Program-made: the position numbers and the translations under genes
The notes under the pieces: generated by a model
Database searches by the model: none
Seen by the model: only the letters and a program-made list of their open reading frames with translations
What the model was told of the DNA's origin: nothing
From: Chaunax sp. Z400
Lineage: Eukaryota > Chordata > Actinopteri > Lophiiformes > Chaunacidae
Reading direction: 5' to 3'
Assembly: GCA_037577475.1 (NCBI GenBank)
Contig: JBAGJB010000202.1
Span: forward strand, 806,001-870,000
DNA length: 64,000 nucleotides
In this document: positions 9,883 through 20,567 of the stretch, piece by piece
How positions within the stretch are numbered: the first letter of the stretch is position 1
How the letters are laid out: every line of letters begins with the position of its first letter

Positions 9883-12056
9883 ATGTCTGGACGTGGAGGC
9901 AAGGTAAGAATACCAGGAAATACGTTTTTACTTACCGACCAGATTACTGCTGTTTGTCGCTAAAGCTACAGATTAACCAATGTATTATTTTATGATTTTC
10001 AGCGTTTTCAACTCATATATAATAAATATAGGCTTTATTTCATCGTATAAATGTGGTTTCCACTCATATATTTTCTATATAGGGACAAATACATTTCCTA
10101 CAGTGTGATATTAAACAGATGGATGTTTTTGCTCATTCTGGACAGACTTTTGACAAGGACGTGAGGAGGGCCCCCAAACACCGGGAGCCCCGTCCTGGTG
10201 TCTCGCAGCAGCTGCTTCAGGACAACATCCACCTGAAGAAGAGACAGTCGGACATGAAGGAGTCCAACACCAAGCTGCGGGCTGACCTCCGGTACGCTGA
10301 TGGGGAGATCCGACAGAGAGACCATGACATCCTGTCTCTCCAGCGTCAGCTGTCCGCCCTGGAAGCCCAGATGACAGAAGAGGTCCAGGTCTTCCAGCAG
10401 GAGAACCTCAAGCTACAGGTGAGCTCATATTTTACATCCCAACTACTATTTACTAGACTTCAGATCACAGCTGCAGTTTGAAATTGAATTGGTCAGAAAA
10501 AATCAGGACGAAATTTAATGTGTATTTTGTAAACTAATGTACCCAAAAAGTGATGAGCAAATGGCTAAAAGCTGTTAGCTGCTAGCTAATGAAAGAGCTA
10601 TGCTGGTAGAGCTAGGCTGGCTAATGAAAGAGCGAGGCTAGCTAATGAAAGAGCTAGGCTAGCTAATGAAAGAGCTAGGCTGGCTATTGAAAGAGCTAGG
10701 CTAGCTAATGAAAGAGCTAGGCTGGCTAATGAAAGAGCTAGGCTGGCTAATGAAAGAGCTAGGCTAGCTAATGAAAGAGCTAGGCTGGCTAATGAAAGAG
10801 CTAGGCTGGCTAATGAAAGAGCTAGGCTGGCTAATGAAAGAGCTAGGCTGGCTAATGAAAGAGCTAGGCTAGCTAATGGTTCAGCTACAGAGTTGGGTGA
10901 AAAACAATGAATCACAGACTAAAGGCCTTTCCAACTAGTTGTATTATTACAAGCTCCAATATATTTCAGAGTTTAAGTATTTCTAGCAGTTGAAAAGATC
11001 TTAATCAAATCACAATTAATATGTATTATTACAGAGCAAGGCATCACAATAAATGATTAAGATAAGATAAACTTTATTGTCCCACGAGGTGAGAAATTTG
11101 TCTTAGGCTTTTCACCCATGCTGCAGCCATAAGATACACATTACATACAGAAGATATATAAACATAAATATATTCAAGCAGTAAGAAATACTAAAAGTTA
11201 ACATTGTCTAATGTCAAACATCATATCATACCCAGTCAGACATTTTCCCAAAAACTCAATGCCTTATCTGCTACTGTTCAAAAGTTTAAAAATTAAACAA
11301 ACGATTAATTATGTGTTATTAGAAAATACAGACATTTAAATCCCTGTATACTTTCCTGGCTACAGCCACTAGGGGGCTCAGTGAACCCCTGAACCAACAG
11401 CAAAGCTTTATAAGTGAAATCAAACATGCTGTTTTTTTTCTTTTCAGACTGTCTTGAAACAAAAGCCAAAGAGGAAGACCACCCCACCTCGTGCACAGCG
11501 ACGAGCCACTAGACCTTCAAGCTGGGAACCTACAGTCCACCAAAGAACCCAGCGCAAGCTTGAAGATTGGAGCTTTCACCCCAAGAAGCCCATCATTATC
11601 CTGGGGGACTCAAATCTCGCCCGGGTCCCTGGATTTTCTGATGCAAACATTCAGATAGACAGCTATCCAGGGGCCCAATTTTTCCATCTGACCGAGATGC
11701 TCAGGAGGCTTCCCCCAAACAAGTCTGTGGAGAAACTGGTGTTGTCAGCAGGCCTGAACAACTGTCTCCGAAAGCAAACGACTGAGAGCATGGTCCAACA
11801 ACTCGACGATTTGTTGAACATGGCCGAGGAAAAGTTTCCCAACGCTGAACTTTATGTACCAGTCATTAACTTTTGCGAGAGACTGGACAGAAAGCAGAAG
11901 GAGCAACTGGTGAACCTGAACAAGTACATTGAGGACGACTGCATCTTTCTGTCAGGACTTGATCAGGTGCACTTCAGGACTCAGCCAAGAGACCCTGTTC
12001 ACTGGACACCCAAGACAGCTGATCTCATGATCCAGCACTGGCTCGATCAGTTATAG
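9883..12056 (+). CDS. Three-exon gene: coiled coil plus SGNH hydrolase domain (copy A)
   Basis: Exons 9883-9903, 10083-10418 and 11448-12056, all phase 0 with GT-AG borders, give about 321 residues. Exon 1 encodes only MSGRGGK, like the N-terminus of histones H2A and H4. Exon 2 (residues 8-119) has a heptad-like Leu/Gln/Glu-rich coiled coil from about residue 49. Exon 3 carries a basic linker and then the SGNH hydrolase blocks: GDSN (172-175, nucleophile Ser174), the block II Gly in YPGA (about 194), GLNN (221-224) and DPVH (301-304, Asp/His), with HWTPKTA at the C-terminus. The catalytic set is complete, so an esterase-like activity is plausible; the substrate is unknown. Coiled coil plus esterase is the design of ORF1 proteins in some fish CR1/L2 LINEs (ZfL2-type), but this copy has introns, a promoter and no reverse transcriptase nearby. 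Alternative in-frame acceptors for exon 2 exist (after 10103 and 10118). Confidence 0.75.
10580..10878. repeat. 21-bp minisatellite in intron 2 of the SGNH gene (copy A)
   Basis: About 13 units of GCTAATGAAAGAGCTAGGCTG, with GGCTAGCT/GGCTGGCT variants. It lies within the second intron. Copy B has about eight units, which accounts for a 105-bp change in the offset between the copies. The minus-strand LASLALS frame is an artefact. Confidence 0.93.
11060..11300 (-). mobile_element. Likely LINE 3'-end fragment in intron 2 (copy A)
   Basis: GATTAAGATAAGATAAACTT followed by TATTGTCCCACGAGG and AATTTGTCTTAGGC resembles the 3' end of fish CR1/L2/Rex1-type LINEs read on the minus strand, with a short GATAA tail repeat. 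No coding part remains. It is inside the intron, upstream of exon 3, and is repeated in copy B at about 46073-46313. Confidence 0.4.
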
Positions 12057-12060
12057 GTCT

Positions 12061-14110
12061 CCTTCAGCCGCTAAATCCTCCCAAACCAGCAGGTAAGAAA
12101 CATTTATTGTCTTACTATTCTCCCTCTGGGTTCTGAGAGACAGGTTCACTTTTTAACTCCATTGTCTTCTCATGTATTTTTTCTCAATTTAGTACCGAGG
12201 AGGACCTCCAGCCCCTCTTCTCACCCATCCTCTGTGAGGACCCCTGCTATGGTCTCTGTGACAACCACCAGCCCTTCTCCTACTCCATCCTCTATGTGGA
12301 GCCCTAACCCTGTTCTACACCACAGCCTGGCAGTATAGCCTCTGTAAGTACAGCAGTGTTTATTCATTGGTCTGTCTCTGTTGTAAGTCGTCTTTACTGT
12401 TGCATTTATTTATGCAGTTAACTAATTTTCGTTTGTTGTTGTCGTCTTCCAAACAGGTTGAGCCTGTAGGGGTTCAGCCAGTCACTGCTGGGGCTTCAAT
12501 TTCTTTCTGGTTGTCAAGTGAGATGAGCAAGTCCATCCCTGTGCAGGACCAGAGGTGGATTTACCAACACCGTCTTTCAGTCTGGCACTGCAGCGAGACT
12601 TGAACCTTTGGTATGAGCCTCCTGTTCCAGCCCTCATCTACCACCAGACACCACATGGAACACTATCTTGGAGAGTGTGCTGACTTTGTGGATCGGCCCA
12701 GCCTCATCCCAGTGATCTGCCAGGTTCCTCCAGAGCCCACTGACATCTCCACCAATCACTGACTGCTATCTATGTACGGCAAAGACTTCCTCTCCCGCAT
12801 GGACCACATCAAGGATCGGGGTACTGAGCCAGTGATGAGCAGGTCCTCATCTCTGCTCACCTACTCTGGGATTTGACCCACAGTGTCAACACCAACAGCT
12901 TGAAGGTGATTGGCCGGGGATTTGTGACAACCTTCAGACCACCTGAAAAATACTCTGGTATGTCAAATTGATTTCTGGCTACATAAAACCTTTTCTTTGT
13001 GGCTGTTCTTAAATTCTTAAATACATTTCAATTCAACCAGGCTTTATTTTTGCTAATCCCATAGCCAAAGCTAACCAAACACTGAGCTGCTCATAAACTG
13101 ATATCCATGACCTCTGCTTCTTTCCAGCCTGCTGCTTCTTTGTCCCAGCCTGGTATCTCCTCCCAGCCTGGTATCTCCTCCCAGCCTGGTATCTCCTCCA
13201 TGGCTGCTGCCTTCTCCCAGCCTGGTATTTCCTCCATGGCTGATGCCTCCATGCCACAACCTAGTGTCTCCTCAGAGGTGGACTCATCATCTCCTGATGA
13301 GTCTGGTATGTAAAAACATAATTATGTGTTAAGAAACCATTCTATCTGCACTGAGCTCCACTTCTTAGATTTTGTTGCTCATCTCATCTCTGATTTTTTC
13401 AGACTAGATGATTCTGGTGTTCCAGGCATGGACAGAGTTGACAGCTTGGCAGAGTATCTGGTGGAGCTGAGAACAGAGACTGACTGTAGCTTTCACAAAC
13501 CAGCAGGTTAGAAACATTTATTGTCTTACTATTCTCCTTCTGGTTTCTGTGAGACAGGTTCACTTTTTAACTCTATTGTCTTCTCATGTATCTCCTCTAA
13601 ATTTAGTGGCTAAGAGGACCTCCAGCCCTTCTCCTACTGTTCTACACCCCAGCCTGGCCGTATAGCCTCTGTAAGTACAGCAGTGTTTATTCATTGGTCT
13701 GTCTCTGTTGTAAGTCGTCTTTACTGTTGCACTTATTTATGCAGTAAACTAATTTTTGTTTGTTGTTGTCTTCCAAACAGGGCGAGCCTGTAGGAGTTCA
13801 ACCAGTCACTGCTGGGGCATCAACTTCAACAAGTCTCTTGGAAAATCCATGCTTCTCCATCTCCTTCCAGCCTGCTGCCTCCTCCATGGCTTCTGCTTCC
13901 TTCCAGCCTGCTGCCACCTTCCGTCCTGGTATCTCCTCTATGGCTGACACCTCCTCCCATCTTGGTGTCTCCTCCATGGCTGATGCCTCCTCCCATCCTG
14001 GTGTCTTTTCCATGGCTGCTGCCACCATGCCACATCCCATCTCCTCAGAGGTGGATTCATCATCTCCTGATGAGTTTGGGGTATGTGAAAACATTTGCTG
14101 CCAGACACCA
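12061..14110 (+). pseudogene. Degenerate Ser/Pro/Ala-rich exon cassettes downstream of the SGNH gene (copy A)
   Basis: A series of exon-like pieces with good splice signals. The frame shared by 12453-12600 and 13782-14122 begins EPVGVQPVTAGAS after a TTCCAAACAG acceptor. The second piece continues into repeats of the type SSMADASSHPGV and ends SSEVDSSSPDE. An intermediate piece (12600-12960) has conserved-looking stretches such as GECADFVDRPSLIPVICQVP and NSLKVIGRGFVTTFRPP, but stops separate them. The region contains an internal duplication (about 12090-12510 versus 13500-13830). I cannot build one open frame, so I read it as remnants of a low-complexity C-terminal part or neighbouring gene, or unresolved 3' exons. 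No function can be assigned. Confidence 0.4.
13141..13228. repeat. 18-bp repeat TCCCAGCCTGGTATCTCC (copy A)
   Basis: Three perfect units plus diverged flanking units, encoding SQPGIS in one frame. Copy B has three more units (54 bp). It is in the exon-like cassette that ends at a TCTG|GTATGT donor (about 13306). Confidence 0.85.
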
Positions 14111-14540
14111 GAGCAGGCTTGACATGGGAAGGTTCAGGTCTCCCAAGAAGAAGCAGGAGTTCACTTCAGGGGTGCAGACTGTGAAGAAGCATGCATTCAC
14201 CAGCACTGCCTCGCTTGCCCAATGGACAGTGTGGCAGCATGGTTGTGTTTCGTGTAGAGAGAGAGAGCTCATTATTCCAGGTGTTTTGTGTTAAGAACTG
14301 ATTGGAATAATGAACTCTCTCTCCCTACTCTAACACAACCAGGCTGTGGCACAGTGTCCAGATGGGATCTCATCAGTAAGGATGAGATTATTATCATCAC
14401 CATTATTATTTTTACTATTATTATCATCATCATTATTAATATCATTATTATCAGTGTAGTTATGTGTAGGTATTATAGATACTGCATAATGTAATTTTCT
14501 TTTAGCTATTATTGTTGTTGTGGTTGCACATGTTGTTGTT
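14111..14540. other. Possible exon remnants and ATT/ATC simple repeat
   Basis: A frame continuing from GTGAAAACATTTGCTG to about 14294 contains RFRSPKKKQEF and ends near CRERELIIPGVLC. It is not bounded by clear splice sites. An (ATT/ATC)n stretch lies at about 14388-14452 and a GTTGTT tract at 14508-14540. Confidence 0.35.
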
Positions 14541-14729
14541 GTCTCTCTCTCTTTCTCTCTCTCCACCTATCCTCCCTATCTCTCTCTCTCTCTCTCTCCA
14601 CCTATCCTCCCTATGTCTCTCTCTCTCTCGCTCTCTCTCTCTCCACCTATCCTCCCTATCTCTATCTCTCTCTCTCTCTCTCGCTCTCTCTCTCTCCACC
14701 TATCTTCCCTATCTCTCTCTCTCTTGCTC

Positions 14730-14771
<42 letters not shown>

Positions 14772-14783
14772 CACCTATCCTCC

Positions 14784-14816
<33 letters not shown>
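14541..14816. repeat. (CT)n array with CCACCTATCCTCCCTAT interruptions (copy A)
   Basis: Blocks of (CT)n alternate with a 17-bp spacer, CCACCTATCCTCCCTAT, that recurs about six times. It is therefore a compound minisatellite and not a plain microsatellite. Ser/Leu-rich frames across it are artefacts. Confidence 0.92.
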
Positions 14817-14818
<2 letters not shown>

Positions 14819-15002
14819 CAACCGGTCAAAGCAGAGGGCCGTCCACCATGAGTCTCGGATCTGCTCGATGGTTTCTGCCTGTAAAAGGCAGTTTTTCCTC
14901 GCCACTGTCGCCAAAGTGCTTGCTCATGGTGGAGTGTTGGGTCTCACAAAGAGTCGGTTTGACCTGCTCTTATTGAAAAGTATAAATAATGTAAACGAAT
15001 AA
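14817..15002 (+). other. Open stretch of unknown status after the CT array
   Basis: A frame reading KQRAVHHESRICSMVSACK then QFFLATVAKVLAHGGVLGL ends in LLLLKSINNVNE and stop at about 15002. It looks protein-like but has no clear acceptor on its left. In copy B one extra base (GGTTTAGACC versus GGTTTGACC) shifts the frame near the end, which argues against constraint. Confidence 0.2.
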
Positions 15003-15308
15003 AGAAATAAATAGATAAATAAATAATTAAATAATTAAATAAATAAATAAATAAATAAATAAACAAGTAGATGTATATATAAATAAATAGATAAATAAAT
15101 AATTAAATAAATAAACAAGTGGATGTATAGATAAATGAATAGATATATAAATAATTAAATAAATAAATGAACAAATAGATAAATAAGTAAATAAATAAAC
15201 AAACAAATAGATAAATAAATGAATAGATAAATAATCAAATAAATAAATACATGGCTAGATAAATAGATGGATAATTAAATAAATAATAGATGGATAAATA
15301 AATAAATA

Positions 15309-15356
<48 letters not shown>

Positions 15357-15670
15357 TTTGTATTTGTTTATTATATATATATTATATTAAATTATTATAT
15401 TAAATTATATAGTATACTATATATTATATATTAAATTATATAGTATATTATATATTAAATTATTATATTAAATTATATAGTATATTATATATTATATATT
15501 AAATTATCAAATTATATAGTATATTATATATTATATATTAAAATATATAGTATATTATATATTAAAATATATAGTATATTATATATTATATATTAAATTA
15601 TATAGTATATTATATATTAAATTATATAGTATATTAAATATTAAATTATTATATCATATTATATTAAATT
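15003..15670. repeat. ATAA/GATA tetranucleotide, (AT)n and AT-rich minisatellite (copy A)
   Basis: (AATA)n with GATA/GTA variants to about 15314, then (AT)n at about 15315-15352. An AT-only minisatellite follows to about 15670, built on TATAGTATATTATATATTAA. Copy B (50062-50740) has a shorter (AT)n and rearranged AT units. Confidence 0.92.
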
Positions 15671-16890
15671 AGAATTATCTGTTAATCCACCCTGCCCTTT
15701 CTACATGTGGATGTCTTGATTCCACTCTGTATTGAATGTTTTTTAGAATGATTGATTGTTAGACTCTACATTCTCTCCTACTCAGCTCTAAATATAAATT
15801 GGAATCATATTCAAATTTACTATAGAAACAATTTTAAATAATTTGATACTTCTTGATGAAATAAATACTTTATACTGTATGTGTAAGATTTTGGCTGTTT
15901 TTCTCATTGATCCCTCATTGATTTCTCATTCTCATCATCCCATTGCAGATTTGAGTTTGAGTTTTTTGGTCCTTCTAGGCTGCCATCATTGGTCAGCAGT
16001 CACTATTATTATTACCTACTACTTTCCACAGAGCATAGAAAGTATGTGGTGAGTCGTTTTACATGTTTTATGTTAAATTTGTGAAGTAAAAATGGATTGT
16101 TTGAAAAGATCATCTTATCACTGTTCAGTTGATGATGTTAATTATATATAAAGTAATTTAGGAGTCAAAAATCAATTTAAAGAGAATCTCTTTCTTGTTT
16201 TGTTTTTTACTGTAGAACAAAACGGTCACCAAATTGGTTAAATTCAGTTTAGTTTAGTCCCTTAATTACAGAAACTTGTTTTTTCAGGCTGGTCCCTGTT
16301 GTCTGGCTAAAGTGGAATAATCTATATAAATGGTGAAGAACATTAAACAGTGTCTGATTCCTGAAACTAATATTATTTCTTCTGATTTTTTTCACCCTTT
16401 TTCTGGTCAAAGGACACAAGCACTTTATTTTCACTGGAGCATAGAGGTCAGTCAAAGCAGTCTGCTAAAAAGTTACTAAATATCTGGTTTCTGAGGCTAA
16501 ATGTCTCCATGTTGTTGGATTAGTAGTTTCCAGGTTTGCTAATTTAGCCTTGAATTAACGTTTACAGTCACAAGCAGTAAAACATAGCTAGCACAGGCTC
16601 ATATTGTAGGTTAGTGAAAGTGATGCACTCTATTGATTCAGTGATGTTATGACATAAATATGGCTCTAATAAATTACCTTCAGAGGACAGAAATTGTCAG
16701 AGTTCACAGACAGAGTTGTGAGGATCCAAATGCAGACATGTGACAGAGACACTGGGAGCTTTTCAGAGATTTAGTAATCAACAAACTAGTAAACAGTCCA
16801 AGGTCAAAAAACCAGAAAGGCAGTCCACAACAGGGGCAACAATACTGTCATCTACGTACAGTATATGTGTTTGGAGTGTCTGTAAAACTA
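15671..16890. other. Spacer, no gene recognised
   Basis: Moderately AT-rich sequence without a splice-bounded coding exon. Short frames at 15843-16052 and 16249-16455 lack motifs. A 27-bp indel at about 16825 distinguishes copy A from copy B. Confidence 0.45.
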
Positions 16891-17226
16891 TACCCTACAA
16901 AAATATAAACGCAACACTTTTGTTTTAGCTCCAATTTTTCATGTGTTGAAAGCAAAAATCTAAAATTTTCTATGCACACAAAAGGCCTGTTTCTCTCAAA
17001 TTTTGTTCACAAACTTGTTTAAATCTGTGTTAGTGAGCACTTCTCCTTTGCCGAGATAATCCATCCACCTGACAGGTGTGGCATATCAAGATGCTGATTA
17101 GACAGCATGATTATTGCACAGGTGTGCCTTAGGTTGCTCACAATAAAAGGCCACTCTAAAATGTGCAGTTTCATCACACAGCACAATGCCACAGATGTCG
17201 CAAGTTTTGAGGGAGCGTGCAATTTT
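16891..17226 (+). mobile_element. Tc1/mariner-like terminal remnant (copy A)
   Basis: It begins TACCCTACAAAAATATAAAC, and GCAACACTTTTGTTTTAGCT follows. It continues through GATAATCCATCCACCTGACA and GCAGTTTCATCACACAGCAC. I recognise this as a widespread fish Tc1/mariner-type element end, with a TA at its margin. No transposase frame follows and the second terminus is absent, so it is a fragment or solo end. Identical in copy B at 51987-52322. Confidence 0.55.
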
Positions 17227-17239
17227 TCTGATAAAAAAT

Positions 17240-17605
17240 GTTCAGAATGTTAACGGAAACACTGAAGGACCTGAGCTTCCTAAGAGAGTAAAGTCAGTTC
17301 AGGCCCTTCTTGTAAGTGTGGTGCGTTTATGGTCCAGGTACATTCCCAGGTATTTGTAGGACTGAACCATGTCGATGTCCATCCACCCCGGATTGAGACA
17401 GGAATAAGAGGTGACTTCCACTTTCTGAAGTCAACCACCAGCTCCTTTGTTTTCTCAATGTTCAGTAACAGGTGGTTATTTTCACACCAGTCTACAAAAG
17501 CTCCAAAGACACTCCCCTACTCTCCCTCCTCTCCCCCTGTCAGACATCCCACTATAACCCTGTCATCAGAGTACTTCTGTAGATGGCGTGATGGCAACAC
17601 TCTAC
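17240..17605 (-). mobile_element. LINE reverse transcriptase fragment, broken (copy A)
   Basis: Minus-strand reading gives the FVDWCENNHLLLNIEKTKEL type of sequence, with VVDFRKWKSPLIP and then, in another frame, DMVQSYKYLGMYLDHK. These are conserved stretches of the palm/thumb part of CR1/Maui-like fish LINE reverse transcriptases. At least one frameshift and a stop break it, and neither the endonuclease nor the 3' UTR is present. Read-through plus-strand frames here are shadows. Confidence 0.65.
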
Positions 17606-17714
17606 CAATGCTTTAGGAACCATTTCATTTTTTACACATACTCAGACATGACAGATCCTCAAGATCCTCAGATCAACAAGATCAGATCCTGATGTTCTCA
17701 AAGTGTTTCTCCTC

Positions 17715-17963
17715 AAAAGAGCTACAGGTAGAGCTCAGAAGGATAAGCTGCAGACACTTAGTGTTATGAGTTTATGGATTCAAAACTCAGTTCCCACATT
17801 TAGAGGTTTTTTCCAGTGCAGTGTGAATAATAAATAGAACTTCCGACCACATTCTATAGAGCTGGAGGTATAGCTCAGTGAGATGAGCTACAGGCGTTAG
17901 ATGGTTGGCAGTTTAGGATCAAATCCCAGCACTTAGGTGTCTTTTAAGTGTTTTTGCCTCAGT
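17715..17963 (+). repeat. Two diverged units of the tRNA-like family
   Basis: One unit has GTAGAGCTCAGAAGGATAAG. A second has TATAGCTCAGTGAGATGAGC, with a perfect GCTC/GAGC D-arm, and the B-box GGATCAAATCCC. Between them is GTGTGAATAATAAATAGAAC, as in the 144-bp satellite. They look like dispersed relatives of the array at the left edge, about 16 kb away. Confidence 0.7.
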
Positions 17964-19291
17964 ATTGACGATGATAAATATAACATTTGCGCAAAAAAAG
18001 TTTTAGCTCAGGGAGGTGGGATCCTGACCCGCAATCCTGGAAAGCAGGTTCGAATCCCGGCTGTCTCGTTCTTTCAAAATGTAGCTTCTGTTTGACACAG
18101 CTGAGCTTCAAGAGTCTGAGGTTGACGGTTCAAATCCTGATGTTCAGATGAGTCTCTGCGTTTTGTCCTCTGAAGTTTGAAATGTCAGAAGTAGAACAGG
18201 AACAATTGTTCTGTCCAGTCTAGAGGAAACCTGACCATAGCATAAAAATGTGACTCCTCTTTCCAAACTCCAAGGATGACCAGTGTCACAACAATCAAGT
18301 CCAAACAGGATTTATTTACATTTCTTTACAAAGATACAAGTTTCAAATGTTTACAGCAACTTCATTTAACAAAGTGAAGGACAGAAAATACACGAAACTT
18401 CACTTCCAAACATAAAAAAGAGAAAATCAAAAAGGGTTTCCTTCCTGTTACAGCAATACAGAATATTTACAATATATACAAAAGAAACTTCACTACAACA
18501 ATCATCTAATCACCAATTAGCACAAAGTGATGAGGCAGACAGGAAGAGGAGGAGTCACTGATGGGATCCACAGCTGTGTTAATGAGGCGCCATCAGTCTC
18601 CTGTCCAATCAGCAGCCTCCAGGTGTAACTCTGAAACAACAGAACAAAGTGCCAGCATCAGGAGAACAAAAAAAAACTAAATAGCAAATACAAGTAGACC
18701 AATTTTATCTGTCTTTTTGTCAGACTGAGAACATCTTGCATGATTTTGTTTGATATTTTTTTTAACTGTGAGCAACACTTCAAATGCAGAAAAGCTAATT
18801 ATCTGAGCAGTGAGACGTTTTTCTCCACGAGGGTCTGAGATGTGTTCACAGCAACAGGGAAAAACCGACCAACAAATGTTACCTAAACTATGAGCCACTC
18901 TGCAAAAACGGGATCTCTGTTGCGTCACATGAACTCATTTGGGACACTTGGCAGCGTAATGGCGCACGCAGGAGGACAGGACGAGTCGGGGCAGCAGGAG
19001 CGACAACAGTAGGATTTTCTTTTACTTTTCATTCTGTGGAATCGGGAAACACGTTTTTTAAAGCCAAATCATTCACAAGTACAAAATCAAGCCCGTCAGA
19101 AGGCAGTCGATCCCGCACAACTCCTCTAACTGTGCGCCGTGTCACGCGTAAAACTCACTACACCAAGATATCAGACCCACAGAATGATTTTTCAGAGATA
19201 GAAAGGACCCACATAACGCCGAGATGAAGGGTTGATTTGCCCGTCTCTCACCCTGTCCGCTTAACTGACAGTCGGAGAAAGGACAACGTGC
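17964..19291. repeat. Dispersed 1.2-kb block, copy A2
   Basis: Direct repeat of 5617-6796, extended on the right by sequence missing from A1 but present in B1 (through CACATAACGCCGAGATGAAG and TCGGAGAAAGGACAACGTGC). Its two tRNA-like modules start at 18004 (A-box) and about 18080. Point and small indel differences from A1 show that this duplication is older than the A/B duplication. Confidence 0.75.
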
Positions 19292-19830
19292 GTAATGAAC
19301 GGCAAAAAGTCACCTCACTCACAGAAATATCTAAGCCTAATTCTTAAGATTTATGTATTTTAATTACATGTAAATTTTCCATGAATTTCAATTACATAAT
19401 TTCAACATAAATAAACTAATAAACTTTATGCGATTCATATTTGTCACTAAAACATGAATGAAATAAGTAAAAGTGAGATTTATGTAATAGTTCGAATAAA
19501 CTTTATGTGTTTTAAATACATAATAAACAGCTTTATGTATTTTTATTCAATAAATGCAATTTGTTTCAATTCAATACAAATATGCTTATTAATCAGAATG
19601 AATACGTTTAATGTCTTTAAAATACTTAATAACTATGTTTATGCAATAAACTGAATTTATTCTAAATGCATTCTATTTATATACTTTTTTTAAATAAACC
19701 CAATTTAATTTTTTGTTTTAATTATATATTTTTTTTAAAATTATATATTTTTTCTGTTCACCATACATTTACAATCTGTTATTAAAATACATACAAGAAC
19801 AGTCAGACCACCAATAAACTTGTTTCACAG
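19292..19830. other. Strongly AT-rich spacer
   Basis: Dominated by AATAAA/TTTAAT words with TTTATGTATTTTAATT-like recurrences and no gene signal. A TTTATT at 19831-19836 reads AATAAA on the minus strand and could be the poly(A) signal of the minus-strand gene ending at 20568. Confidence 0.45.
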
Positions 19831-20567
19831 TTTATTTGTTGTGAACTCCAGTGCAAAACTCATAATATGAAATGTCTTCAAATCCCAATAAAAACATGTA
19901 TCGCAAAATATACATATAAAAATAGAGTGCCATCTTTTTTGGTTTTGGATCAGTCAATACTACAGTGGCGCACAAGGGCAAACGAGCTGCAACTTAAGAA
20001 ACCACATGCAAATAGACAAAACACAAGAAAATTAAGAAGACATCAATTTGACAACACATGCACAGCATTTAGAAAATGTGCTGCAAAACCACAACACAAC
20101 AGAAGTGTTTACAAAGGACACATAAAATGATGCATCCCTGGGTGCGCCTTTTCTAATACTGCATTTAAAGAATAGAACAGATTTAAAACACAAACATTTC
20201 ATTTGTTGTTTTCATCTGACACGTTACGCTTACCTTAACTTCTGGATCGTGCGGTCATGTGACTTAGAATAAAACCTTAATTAACATTGTGGGAATACAA
20301 CAACACAGTACCTAAAGCTAAACAAGGTGTATTATACTTACTTAAAAAACTCTTATTCACCACCACACATTTTGACTTCTAGTGTACTGTAAACTCTTTC
20401 AAGAACTGCAAGCAAGGTTGAATAACCATCACTCTGTTAACTGAAACACCTCACAGACAAAACAGTGTTGACCAAACAGGCCATCTAGGCCTGTAACAAT
20501 AACTACTTTTGTTGGAAACTAAGTGAACAAGTACTTACAACAAGTCAACCACAGAGGGAAAACTCCA

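Noticed and set aside
9883..9903. Start of a true histone H2A or H4 gene
   Set aside because: Only the first few residues resemble a histone; the exon splices in frame to a coiled coil and no histone fold follows.
10598..10915. Minus-strand LASLALS-repeat protein
   Set aside because: 21-bp minisatellite in an intron, open because 21 is a multiple of three.
14512..14976. Ser/Leu-rich proteins over the CT array (also 49584-50065)
   Set aside because: (CT)n translation; frames overlap and their lengths vary with repeat number.
19867..20130. 87-codon frame on the plus strand (also 54963-55226)
   Set aside because: A-rich low-complexity sequence in the 3' flank of the minus-strand gene; no splice context or motif.
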